The notes under the pieces are model-generated. The model was not told the origin of the DNA and did no database searches. It saw only the letters and a program-made list of their open reading frames with translations. A stretch of 64,000 nucleotides of DNA from Streptomyces cylindrosporus (GTDB taxonomy: Bacteria > Actinomycetota > Actinomycetes > Streptomycetales > Streptomycetaceae). Positions 54,284 through 61,808 of the stretch are shown one piece after another; positions within the stretch are counted from its first letter, which is position 1; every line of letters begins with the position of its first letter. Made by a program: the position numbers and the translations under genes. The stretch lies in contig NZ_JALDAY010000014.1 in the NCBI RefSeq assembly GCF_022698165.1, positions 186,001-250,000 on the forward strand, written 5' to 3'.

Positions 54284-55197
54284 CGCTCGTGAAGGACGAT
54301 TCCGGCCGGGAGAGCGAGGACGACAAGGGCGACATGCCCGGCGGGGGCGACGCGTACGTCCCCTCGCAGCGGCGCCTGGACCGCGAACGGTACAAGCGCG
54401 CACGCGCGCGTAGAGCGACCGCGATCGCCGCCCTGTCGACCCTGATCACGGCCGTCGTCCTGTATGTCGTCGTGGTCAGCGCGCCGGGCTGGGAGCGCAC
54501 CAAGGAGACGTTCTTCGACGCGCACTACGCGCGCGAGGCGCTCCCCAAGGTCCTAGAAGGGCTGTGGCTGAACGTCCGGCTGCTGCTGATCTGCGGTGTC
54601 CTGGTGCTGGTCCTGGGCATGCTGATCGCCATCGCCCGCACCCTGCCCGGACCGGTGTTCTTCCCCCTGCGGGCGCTTGCGGCCGCCTACACGGACTTCT
54701 TCCGCGGGCTGCCGCTCATCATCAACCTGATGATCGTGGTCTTCGGTGTGCCCGCGCTGCGGCTGCAGGGCGTGACCGTGGATCCGGTGTGGCTCGGCGG
54801 TACGGCGCTGACCCTGACGTACTCGGCCTACGTCGCCGAGGTGTTCCGCGCCGGCATCGAGTCCGTCCATCCCTCGCAGCGCGCCGCGGCCCGCTCGCTG
54901 GGGCTGACCAACCGGCAGGCCCTGCGCCATGTGGTGCTCCCCCAGGCGGTGCGCCGACAGGTGCCGCCCCTCCTGAACGACCTGGTGTCCCTCCAGAAGG
55001 ACACGGGCCTGGTGTCGATCGGCGGCGCGGTGGACGCCGTGCGCGCGGCCGACATCATCGCCCAGCGCAGCCTGAACTACACGCCGTACATCGTCGCGGG
55101 CCTGGTCTTCGTGGCGCTGACCATCCCGATGACCCGCTTCACGGACTGGGTGACGGCCCGGATGGACCGCCGGCGCGCCCAGGGAGGTGCGATATGA
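54280..55197 (+). CDS. Amino-acid ABC transporter permease (HisM/GlnP type)
   Basis: 305 residues. After an acidic cytoplasmic N-terminus (1-45) come hydrophobic segments and the conserved EAA-like loop (AAARSLGLTNRQALRHVVLPQA). YTDFFRGLPLII is another family mark. It forms the channel for the operon; a single permease gene suggests a homodimer. Overlaps the binding-protein gene by 4 nt and the ATPase gene by 4 nt. Confidence 0.92.
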   Translation: MTLVKDDSGRESEDDKGDMPGGGDAYVPSQRRLDRERYKRARARRATAIAALSTLITAVVLYVVVVSAPGWERTKETFFDAHYAREALPKVLEGLWLNVRLLLICGVLVLVLGMLIAIARTLPGPVFFPLRALAAAYTDFFRGLPLIINLMIVVFGVPALRLQGVTVDPVWLGGTALTLTYSAYVAEVFRAGIESVHPSQRAAARSLGLTNRQALRHVVLPQAVRRQVPPLLNDLVSLQKDTGLVSIGGAVDAVRAADIIAQRSLNYTPYIVAGLVFVALTIPMTRFTDWVTARMDRRRAQGGAI

Positions 55198-55946
55198 GCG
55201 ACGTGCCCGTGCTGCGCATGGAGTCCGTGCGCAAGACCTTCGGCGACTCGGTCGTGCTGCGGGACGTCGACCTGGAGGTCGCCCCGCACACGGTGACCGC
55301 CCTGATCGGCGCCTCCGGTTCCGGCAAGTCGACGCTGCTGCGGTGCGCCAACCTGCTGGAGGAGATCGACGACGGCGCGATCTGGCTGGACGGCGAGGAG
55401 ATCACCGACCCGCGCGTCGACCAGGACGCGGTACGGCGTCGTATCGGCGTGGTCTTCCAGGCGTACAACCTCTTCCCGCACATGACCGTCCTGGAGAACA
55501 TCACCCTCGCCCCGCGGCGGGTGCACGGGGTGTCCCGGGAAGAGGCCGAGCAGCGTGGCAGGGAGCTGCTGGAGCGGCTCGGGCTGGGCGGGAAGGCCGG
55601 CGAGTACCCGGACCGGCTCAGTGGCGGCCAGCAGCAGCGTGTGGCGATCGTGCGCGCTCTCGCCGTACGTCCCCGGCTGCTGCTGCTCGACGAGGTCACC
55701 GCCGCCCTCGATCCGGAGCTCGTCGGCGAGGTCCTCAACGTCGTGCGCGACCTCAAGGAGGACGGCATGACCATGGTGCTGGCCACGCACGAGATGGGCT
55801 TCGCTCGGGACGTCGCCGACCAGGTTTGCTTTCTGGACTCGGGGGTCGTGCTGGAGCGCGGAACGGCCGAGCAGGTCTTCGGCGACCCGCAGCGGGAACG
55901 CACACAGCGGTTCCTGCGGCGGATCGTGGAGGCGGGACGGCTGTAA
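55194..55946 (+). CDS. Amino-acid ABC transporter ATP-binding protein
   Basis: 250 residues. Walker A GASGSGKST, Q-loop VFQAYNLFPHMTVLENI, signature LSGGQQQRVAIVRAL, Walker B LLLLDEVTAALDPE and switch His in ATHEMGFARD are all intact. It matches the GlnQ/HisP subfamily for polar amino acids. GGGAGG is close to the ATG. It ends the three-gene operon (binding protein-permease-ATPase), converging on aroQ. Confidence 0.95.
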   Translation: MSDVPVLRMESVRKTFGDSVVLRDVDLEVAPHTVTALIGASGSGKSTLLRCANLLEEIDDGAIWLDGEEITDPRVDQDAVRRRIGVVFQAYNLFPHMTVLENITLAPRRVHGVSREEAEQRGRELLERLGLGGKAGEYPDRLSGGQQQRVAIVRALAVRPRLLLLDEVTAALDPELVGEVLNVVRDLKEDGMTMVLATHEMGFARDVADQVCFLDSGVVLERGTAEQVFGDPQRERTQRFLRRIVEAGRL

Positions 55947-55971
55947 GAGTCGCCCGCCTGGTCAGCGGCCC

Positions 55972-56445
55972 TTACGTGTCGGCCTGTGCCGCTCCCGCGA
56001 GCGCAGCCACCCGCTCGACTCCGAACACGTACCCCTGCACCCCGCATCCCGCGATGACACCGTCGGCGCGCAGGGAGACGTAGGAGTGGTGCCGGAAGGA
56101 CTCACGCCGGTGGATGTTGGAGATGTGGACCTCCAGGACGGGCAGCCCGTCGCAGGTGTTGAGTGCGTCCAGAATCGCGACCGACGTGTGCGAGTAGGCG
56201 CCGGGATTGATCACGATGCCGCAGTGGTTCAGCCGCGCCTCGTGGATCCAGTCGACCAGTTCGCCCTCGTGGTTGGACTGGCGGAAGTCGACCGTGCCGC
56301 CGTGCGCGGCCGCCGCCTTGGCGCACAGGGCCTCGACGTCGGCCAGCGTGTCCTTGCCGTAGATCTCCGGCTGGCGCTGGCCCAGCAGGTTCAGGTTGGG
56401 CCCGTTGAGGATCATGATCGGGGCGTTGGCCAGGGTGCGGGGCAC
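55972..56445 (-). CDS. aroQ: 3-dehydroquinate dehydratase, type II
   Basis: 157 residues. It removes water from 3-dehydroquinate in the shikimate pathway. The type II signature LNGPNLNLLGQRQPEIYG is at the N-terminus with the catalytic Tyr, and INPGAYSHTSVAI and EVHISNIHRRESFR carry the other active-site residues. The ribosome-binding site GGAGG precedes the ATG. No other aro gene is in the window, so it is isolated here. Confidence 0.96.
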   Translation of the reverse strand: MPRTLANAPIMILNGPNLNLLGQRQPEIYGKDTLADVEALCAKAAAAHGGTVDFRQSNHEGELVDWIHEARLNHCGIVINPGAYSHTSVAILDALNTCDGLPVLEVHISNIHRRESFRHHSYVSLRADGVIAGCGVQGYVFGVERVAALAGAAQADT

Positions 56446-56518
56446 GGTTCCTCCGGTCCGGTGAAGGTGGGCAGCTCAGCCCCGGTTTATCACGATGCGC
56501 CGACCGCGGTGCGGCCCG

Positions 56519-56524
56519 TACCCT
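56519..56524 (+). promoter_or_regulatory. -10 box for leaderless S66 peptidase gene
   Basis: TACCCT with 6 nt to the ATG at 56531, no Shine-Dalgarno sequence. No -35 recognised. Confidence 0.4.
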
Positions 56525-56530
56525 CCCCGC

Positions 56531-57577
56531 ATGACGACGATCGCGTACCCGCCCAAGCCCGCTCCCGGCGACCGCGTTGCCGTCGTCTCGCCGTCCGCCG
56601 GGCTTCCCGGGCTCTTTCCGCGCCCCTTTGAACTCGGCCTGGAGCGGCTGCGGAAGGAGTACGGGCTCGAACCGGTCGAGTATCCGGCGACGCGCAGGAT
56701 GGGCTCGACGCCGCAGGAGCGCGCCGACGACATCCACGCCGCGTTCGCCGACCCGGACGTCAAGGCGGTGTTCGCGTCGATCGGCGGCGACGACCAGATC
56801 ACCGTACTGCCGCTGCTGGACCGGGAGTTGATCCGGGCGAACCCGAAGCCGTTCTTCGGGATGAGCGACAACACGAACCTGCTCGCCTTCCTGTACACCA
56901 CCGGAATCGTCGGCTACCACGGCGGGAACGTGATGTCGGCGCTCGGGCGGCCCGCGGCCATGGACCCGCTGACCGCCGCATCCCTCCAGGCCGCGCTGTT
57001 CACCTCCGGCGAGTACGACCTCGCGCCCGCCGAGCGCTGGAGCGACGTCGACCGCGACTGGGCCGACCCCGCGACCTTCGACGCCGAGCCGGAGACCCGG
57101 CCCGGCACCGGCTGGACCTGGGAGAACGCCGACCGAGTGGTGGAGGGCCGCAGTTGGGGCGGCTGCCTGGAGATCCTCGGCTGGCTGCTGATGGCCGGCC
57201 GCGAGATCGCACACGACCCGAGCGCGTACGACGGCGGAGTGCTGCTCCTGGAGACCTCCGAGGAACTGCCCGGCCCCGCCGAGGTCTTCCGCACCCTGCG
57301 CAACATGGGCGAACGCGGTCTCCTGCAGCGCTTCTCCGCACTGCTGATGGGCCGCCCCAAGACCTGGTCCTTCGACCACCCCAACGGCCCCGAGGAGGCG
57401 GCCCGTTACGCCGCCGAGCAGCGCGAGGCCGTAAGGCGGGCCATGCGCATATACGCCCCCACCACCCCGATCGTCTTCGACGTGGACTTCGGCCACACCG
57501 ATCCACAACTCGTCATCCCTTACGGCGGTCTCGTCCGCGTCGACGGTCCCGCCCGGCGCATCACCGTCACGTACTGA
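56531..57577 (+). CDS. S66-family LD-carboxypeptidase / MccF-like protein
   Basis: 348 residues. The nucleophile Ser sits in FFGMSDNTNLL, the catalytic Glu probably in LLLETSEELPG and the His in DVDFGHTDPQLVIP. These arrange as in LD-carboxypeptidases and the microcin C immunity peptidase MccF. It may trim peptidoglycan peptides or cleave amino acid-nucleotide conjugates. Which of the two roles applies cannot be told from the sequence. Confidence 0.88.
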   Translation: MTTIAYPPKPAPGDRVAVVSPSAGLPGLFPRPFELGLERLRKEYGLEPVEYPATRRMGSTPQERADDIHAAFADPDVKAVFASIGGDDQITVLPLLDRELIRANPKPFFGMSDNTNLLAFLYTTGIVGYHGGNVMSALGRPAAMDPLTAASLQAALFTSGEYDLAPAERWSDVDRDWADPATFDAEPETRPGTGWTWENADRVVEGRSWGGCLEILGWLLMAGREIAHDPSAYDGGVLLLETSEELPGPAEVFRTLRNMGERGLLQRFSALLMGRPKTWSFDHPNGPEEAARYAAEQREAVRRAMRIYAPTTPIVFDVDFGHTDPQLVIPYGGLVRVDGPARRITVTY

Positions 57578-57608
57578 CGCCGCCCCGGCGCGCCCGCGCG
57601 CCCCCGTA

Positions 57609-57627
57609 ACCCACGGTCACCGTGGGT
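57609..57627. promoter_or_regulatory. 19-bp palindrome before MHS transporter gene
   Basis: ACCCACGGT-C-ACCGTGGGT, 12 bp before the ATG at 57640 and overlapping a TAGTTG that could be a -10. It is either an operator or the terminator of the S66 gene. Confidence 0.55.
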
Positions 57628-57639
57628 AGTTGACGCGGC

Positions 57640-58944
57640 ATGCACGACGTACGCACCGTAAGGGCACCCTCCATGCTGCGGCTCGCGGCGGCCTCGCTCG
57701 CCGGGACGGCCATCGAGTTCTACGACTTCTTCGTCTACGGGACCGCGGCCGCGCTGGTCCTCGGACCGTTGTTCTTCCCGACGTTCTCGCCCCTGGCCGG
57801 GACGCTGGCGGCGTTCGCGACCTTCGGGGTGGGGTTCGTGGCGCGGCCGTTGGGGTCGGTGCTGTTCGGGCACATCGGGGACCGACGCGGGCGGCGGCCG
57901 GTCCTCGTCGCCTCGCTGCTGCTGACCGGCGCCTCGACGGTCGCGGTCGGCTGTGTGCCGACGTACGACACGATCGGTGTGACGGCGCCGCTGCTGCTTC
58001 TGGTCCTGCGGTTTCTGCAGGGGCTGGGGCTCGGCGGGGAGTGGGGCGGGGCCGTACTGCTGACCGCGGAACACGCGCCGGCCGAGCGGCGGGCCCTGTG
58101 GTCGAGCTTCCCGCAGGTCGGACCCGCGCTCGGGTTTCTGCTCGCCAACGGGGTGATGCTGGCGCTGTCGGCATCACTGTCCGACGCGCAGTTCGCCGCT
58201 TGGGGATGGCGGGTGCCGTTCTGGACGGCCGGGGCGCTGGCCGCGGTGGGGCTGTGGCTCAGGTCGTCGCTCGCCGAGAGCCCCAGCTTCCTCGAGATCG
58301 ACGACCACGCGCGCGTGCCGCTCGCGGAGGTGGTGCGCGACCACTGGCGGCTCGTCCTGCTGACGGCCGGGGCCCTGGCGGTCGGGTACGCGATCTTCTA
58401 CGCCGTCACGACCTGGTCCCTCGCCTACGGGACGGAACGGCTGGGGGTGAGCCGTACCGTCATGCTGACCTGCATCATGGCCGCCGTCGTGGTGAAGGGC
58501 GCGCTCACACCACTGGCGGCGCTGCTCGGGGACCGTTACGGGCGGCGCCCGATGTGTCTGGCCGGATGCGCGGCCGCCGTCCTGTGGATGTTCCCGACGG
58601 TCGCGCTGCTCGCCACCGGACGGCCGCTGCCGATGTTCCTCGGCTTCCTGGGCGCGCTGCTCGCGTTCGTCGCGATGTTCGGGGTGATCGCCGCGTATCT
58701 GCCCGAGCTGTACGAGCCCCGGGTGCGCTGCACGGGGGCCGCAGTCGGCTACAACCTCGGCGGGGTGCTCGGCGGCGCGCTGACGCCGATCGCGGCGACG
58801 GCGCTGGCCGAGCACGGCGGCCGGGTGCCGTGGGGTGTGGGCGCGTATCTGACGGGGATCGCGCTGCTGAGCCTGGGGTGCTTCGCGCTGCTGCCCGAGA
58901 CGCGGCCGGTGCCGGTGGGGGCGGTGGAGCCGGCCGCCGGGTGA
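57640..58944 (+). CDS. MFS metabolite:H+ symporter (MHS family)
   Basis: 434 residues, 12 predicted helices. The first segment (SLAGTAIEFYDFFVYGTAAAL) and the loop GHIGDRRGRRPVL are characteristic of MHS permeases such as ShiA or KgtP, which take up organic acids. A second GDRYGRRP is found in the middle. Shikimate uptake would fit the nearby aroQ, but the substrate is not determined. A palindrome stands just before the start. Confidence 0.88.
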   Translation: MHDVRTVRAPSMLRLAAASLAGTAIEFYDFFVYGTAAALVLGPLFFPTFSPLAGTLAAFATFGVGFVARPLGSVLFGHIGDRRGRRPVLVASLLLTGASTVAVGCVPTYDTIGVTAPLLLLVLRFLQGLGLGGEWGGAVLLTAEHAPAERRALWSSFPQVGPALGFLLANGVMLALSASLSDAQFAAWGWRVPFWTAGALAAVGLWLRSSLAESPSFLEIDDHARVPLAEVVRDHWRLVLLTAGALAVGYAIFYAVTTWSLAYGTERLGVSRTVMLTCIMAAVVVKGALTPLAALLGDRYGRRPMCLAGCAAAVLWMFPTVALLATGRPLPMFLGFLGALLAFVAMFGVIAAYLPELYEPRVRCTGAAVGYNLGGVLGGALTPIAATALAEHGGRVPWGVGAYLTGIALLSLGCFALLPETRPVPVGAVEPAAG

Positions 58945-58973
58945 GGCGGTACCGGAGTGGAGGCACGTTTCTG

Positions 58974-60074
58974 CTACGGGTTGATCGCCAGCTCCAAGTA
59001 CGCCGCGAACAGCACCAGATGGACGCCTCCCTGCAGCGGCGTGGCCCGGCCCGGGACCACCGTCAGCGAGCTGACGACCACGGTCAGGGCGAGCAGCACC
59101 ATGTGCGTCGAGCCGAGGCCGAGGACGAGCGGACCGGAGAGCCAGACGGAGGCCAGGGCGACCGCGGGGATGGTCAGGCCGATGCTGGCCATGGCCGAGC
59201 CGAGCGCGAGGTTCAGGCTGGTCTGGACCCGGTCGCGGCGGGCGGAGCGCAGGGCGGCGATGGTCTCGGGGAGCAGCACCAGCAGGGCGATGATCACGCC
59301 GACGACGGCGTGGTGCAGTCCGGCGGCCTCGACGCCGGACTCGATGGTGGGCGAGACGCCCTTGGCCAGGCCGACCACTCCGATCAGCGCCAGGCCGAGC
59401 AGGCCCAGGCTGATCCAGGCGGTGCGGGCGGAGGGCGCGTCGGCGTGGTCGTCCGCGGTGATCACATCGCCCTGGCGGGTGATGGGCAGGAAGTAGTCGC
59501 GGTGCCGCACGGTCTGGGTCGCGACGAACAGGCCGTACAGGATCAGGGACGAGATCGCGGCGAAGGTGAGCTGTACGCCGGAGAACTCCGGGCCCGGCTT
59601 GCTGGTGGTGAACGTCGGCAGGACCAGGCTGAGGGTGGCCAGGGTGGCGACGGTCGCGAGGGCGGCCCCGGTGCCCTCGGGGTTGAAGATCGCGGTGCCG
59701 TGGCGCAGGGAGGCGACGAGCAGGCAGATGCCGACGATGCCGTTGCAGGTGATCATCACGGCGGCGAAGACCGTGTCCCGGGCCAGGGTCGAGCCCTTGT
59801 CGCCACCGTCGGCCATCAGGGTGACGATCAGGGCGACCTCGATGACCGTGACGGCGACCGCGAGCACGAGGGAGCCGAACGGCTCGCCGACCCGGTGGGC
59901 CACCACCTCGGCGTGGTGAACGGCGGCCAGTACGGCTCCCGCGAGGACCAGCGTCACCAGCGCGACGACCGCGCCCGGCAGATGCCGCCCCCAGGTGAAG
60001 GCCAACAGGACGACCGCCAGTACCGGCACGAGTAGCGTCCACCGGGCGGTGAGCGACCTGAGCCGAGCGATCAT
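58974..60074 (-). CDS. chaA: Calcium/cation:proton antiporter (ChaA type)
   Basis: 366 residues with about 11 membrane segments. The two inverted repeats of the CaCA superfamily appear as ITCNGIVGICLLVASLRHGT and LNLALGSAMASIGLTIPAVA. It would exchange Ca2+, Na+ or K+ for protons. The ATG at 60074 has GAGG 8 nt upstream; a longer start would add an unrelated N-terminus. It converges on the MHS gene. Confidence 0.88.
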   Translation of the reverse strand: MIARLRSLTARWTLLVPVLAVVLLAFTWGRHLPGAVVALVTLVLAGAVLAAVHHAEVVAHRVGEPFGSLVLAVAVTVIEVALIVTLMADGGDKGSTLARDTVFAAVMITCNGIVGICLLVASLRHGTAIFNPEGTGAALATVATLATLSLVLPTFTTSKPGPEFSGVQLTFAAISSLILYGLFVATQTVRHRDYFLPITRQGDVITADDHADAPSARTAWISLGLLGLALIGVVGLAKGVSPTIESGVEAAGLHHAVVGVIIALLVLLPETIAALRSARRDRVQTSLNLALGSAMASIGLTIPAVALASVWLSGPLVLGLGSTHMVLLALTVVVSSLTVVPGRATPLQGGVHLVLFAAYLELAINP

Positions 60075-60135
60075 GACGCGATCCTCGCAGAGGGGCGCAG
60101 GTCCCGCATTCCGGCTTTGCGGGGCCCGACGCACG

Positions 60136-60450
60136 TCACTTGAACTCGGTCATCCCTTCCAGGTCGCAGTCGGTGAAGGACGGCGGCCGGGTACACAGCG
60201 CGGCCATCCGCTGCGCGAACTCGGTGGTCTCGGGTGCGTCGTTGTTGGCCATGGCCTCCTCGTAGGAGTTGAACTCGATCACCACGAGGTAGCGGTTCGG
60301 CTGATTGCGGTCCTTGAGAAGGAGGCGGTGCGTGGGACCGCCGCTGCGGCCCGCGAATCGCTCCTCCGTCTCCTCGGCCAGCTTGCGCATCTCTTCGATG
60401 CGGTCGGTCTCGAAGTCGATGATCTGCACGAATTTGGTGGGTGCGGTCAC
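60136..60450 (-). CDS. ABM/EthD-like small protein
   Basis: 104 residues. A ferredoxin-like alpha+beta pattern is visible: KFVQIIDFETDRIEEMRKLAEE, NRYLVVIEFNSYEEAMANN and ETTEFAQRMAAL. This fits antibiotic-biosynthesis-monooxygenase-like stress proteins, which usually dimerise. No catalytic residues can be assigned. The good ribosome-binding site GGAGGATCCC precedes the ATG. Confidence 0.75.
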   Translation of the reverse strand: MTAPTKFVQIIDFETDRIEEMRKLAEETEERFAGRSGGPTHRLLLKDRNQPNRYLVVIEFNSYEEAMANNDAPETTEFAQRMAALCTRPPSFTDCDLEGMTEFK

Positions 60451-60506
60451 GGGATCCTCCGCCCGGTCGTGGCTCTCCCGGGGCGGGAGCGCTCAGCACC
60501 CAACGA

Positions 60507-60555
60507 AGCACCGGGAGCGGTCGTCGGCAATTCATCCTGGGGCGCTCCCGGTGCT
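60507..60555 (-). terminator. Terminator of terC
   Basis: 13-bp stem AGCACCGGGAGCG / CGCTCCCGGTGCT with a 23-nt loop, 24 bp downstream of the terC stop. Confidence 0.7.
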
Positions 60556-60578
60556 GGTTGTTCCTACGTCTGTCGTGG

Positions 60579-61580
60579 TCAGGCCTGGATGCTGTCCTTC
60601 GGAGCGCCTTCGCTCGACGCCTGCGCCGCCTCCTGGGCCGCCTGCTTCCTCGACGCCCGGAGGCTGGTGATCGTGGTGACGATCAGGACCGAGCAGATGA
60701 CACCGAGGGAGACCGGGATGGAGATCTCCGGGACGTGGACGCCGGACTCGTGCAGCGCGTGCAGCACCAGCTTGACGCCGATGAAGCCGAGGATGATCGA
60801 CAGGCCGTAGCTGAGGTGGACCAGCTTCTTGAGCAGGCCGCCGATGAGGAAGTACAGCTGGCGCAGGCCCATCAGGGCGAAGGCGTTCGCCGTGAAGACG
60901 ATGTACGGGTCCTGGGTCAGGCCGAAGATCGCGGGGATGGAGTCGAGCGCGAACAGGACGTCGGTGGTGCCGATCGCGAGCATCACGACGAGCATCGGGG
61001 TCATGACCCGCTTGCCGTTCTGCTGGATCCACAGCTTGGTGCCGTGGTAGCGGTCGGCGACACCGAACCTGCGCTCGGCGGCCTTGAGTAGCTTGTTCTC
61101 CTCGAATTCCTCGTCGTCCTCGTCGGACCGGGCCTCCTGGATGAGCTTCCAGGCGGTCCAGATGAGGAAGGCGCCGAAGATGTAGAAGACCCACGCGAAG
61201 CTGGCGAGGATGGCGGCGCCCGCGGCGATGAAGACCGCCCGCAGGACCAGGGCTATGAGGACACCGACGAGCAGCACCCGCTGCTGGTACTGCGAGGGCA
61301 CCGCGAACTTCGCCATGATCAGGACGAAGACGAAGAGGTTGTCGACGCTGAGCGACTTCTCGGTGATGAAGCCCGCGAAGAACTCGCCGCCGGCCTGGCC
61401 GCCGCCGAAGACGAGCAGACCGAGTCCGAAGAGTCCGGCGAGGGCGATCCAGACGACCGTCCAGATTCCGGCTTCCTTGATGGACACGTCGTGCGGCTTG
61501 CGGCCGATGAAGAAGTCGACCGCGATGAGGGCCGCCAGGCCCACGATGGTCAGGACCCAGAGGGTCGGGGAAACATCCAT
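60579..61580 (-). CDS. TerC-family membrane protein (metal export/tellurite resistance)
   Basis: 333 residues, nine hydrophobic segments. The TerC core shows ITEKSLSVDNLFVFVLIM and GTTDVLFALDSIPAIFGLTQD, both with membrane-embedded acidic residues. Members export manganese or support metal insertion into secreted proteins. An acidic cytoplasmic loop (RSDEDDEEFEENK) lies between the halves. The start at 61580 has GGAGG 5 nt upstream. The 5' leader contains a yybP-ykoY riboswitch, which supports a manganese role. A terminator is present downstream. Confidence 0.93.
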   Translation of the reverse strand: MDVSPTLWVLTIVGLAALIAVDFFIGRKPHDVSIKEAGIWTVVWIALAGLFGLGLLVFGGGQAGGEFFAGFITEKSLSVDNLFVFVLIMAKFAVPSQYQQRVLLVGVLIALVLRAVFIAAGAAILASFAWVFYIFGAFLIWTAWKLIQEARSDEDDEEFEENKLLKAAERRFGVADRYHGTKLWIQQNGKRVMTPMLVVMLAIGTTDVLFALDSIPAIFGLTQDPYIVFTANAFALMGLRQLYFLIGGLLKKLVHLSYGLSIILGFIGVKLVLHALHESGVHVPEISIPVSLGVICSVLIVTTITSLRASRKQAAQEAAQASSEGAPKDSIQA

Positions 61581-61630
61581 GTGCGCCTCCGGCATTACGT
61601 AACGGCAGATGACCAGCGTCGTCGCGCTGC

Positions 61631-61731
61631 CGGAGGTCTCTTCCACCCACGGTGGGCCGACGCCCCGGGATCGGATCCGATCCGTATTGACGGGTACGCC
61701 GCAGTCGACAGGGAGTACTCCCCTCCGTGCC
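61631..61731 (-). ncRNA. yybP-ykoY manganese riboswitch
   Basis: In the 5' leader of terC, the minus strand carries the hallmarks of this class: GGGGAGTA (61723 to 61716), a CCGTCAATACGG hairpin loop (61693-61682) and the 3' element GGAAGAGACCTCC (61644-61632). GGAGG at the 5' end can pair with CCTCC at the 3' end to close P1. Known members sense Mn2+ and turn on exporters such as TerC. It ends about 50 nt before the start codon. An internal GATCGGATCCGATC extends one helix. Confidence 0.88.
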
Positions 61732-61743
61732 GGAAACGATACC

Positions 61744-61773
61744 CCAATCACCAAGGAAAGGTAAAGTGATTGG
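61744..61773. promoter_or_regulatory. Inverted repeat upstream of terC leader
   Basis: CCAATCAC (61744-61751) and GTGATTGG (61766-61773) flank an AT-rich spacer. It may be an operator in the terC promoter or a weak terminator of the terD-like gene. Confidence 0.4.
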
Positions 61774-61808
61774 CAAAGAAAGAATCAAATCAGCTGTTCA
61801 GGGGTGCT

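Noticed and set aside
61744..61773. Considered a strong terminator for the TerD-FtsK-like gene
   Set aside because: The stem is only 8 bp with a 14-nt loop and AT-rich content; kept only as a low-confidence site.
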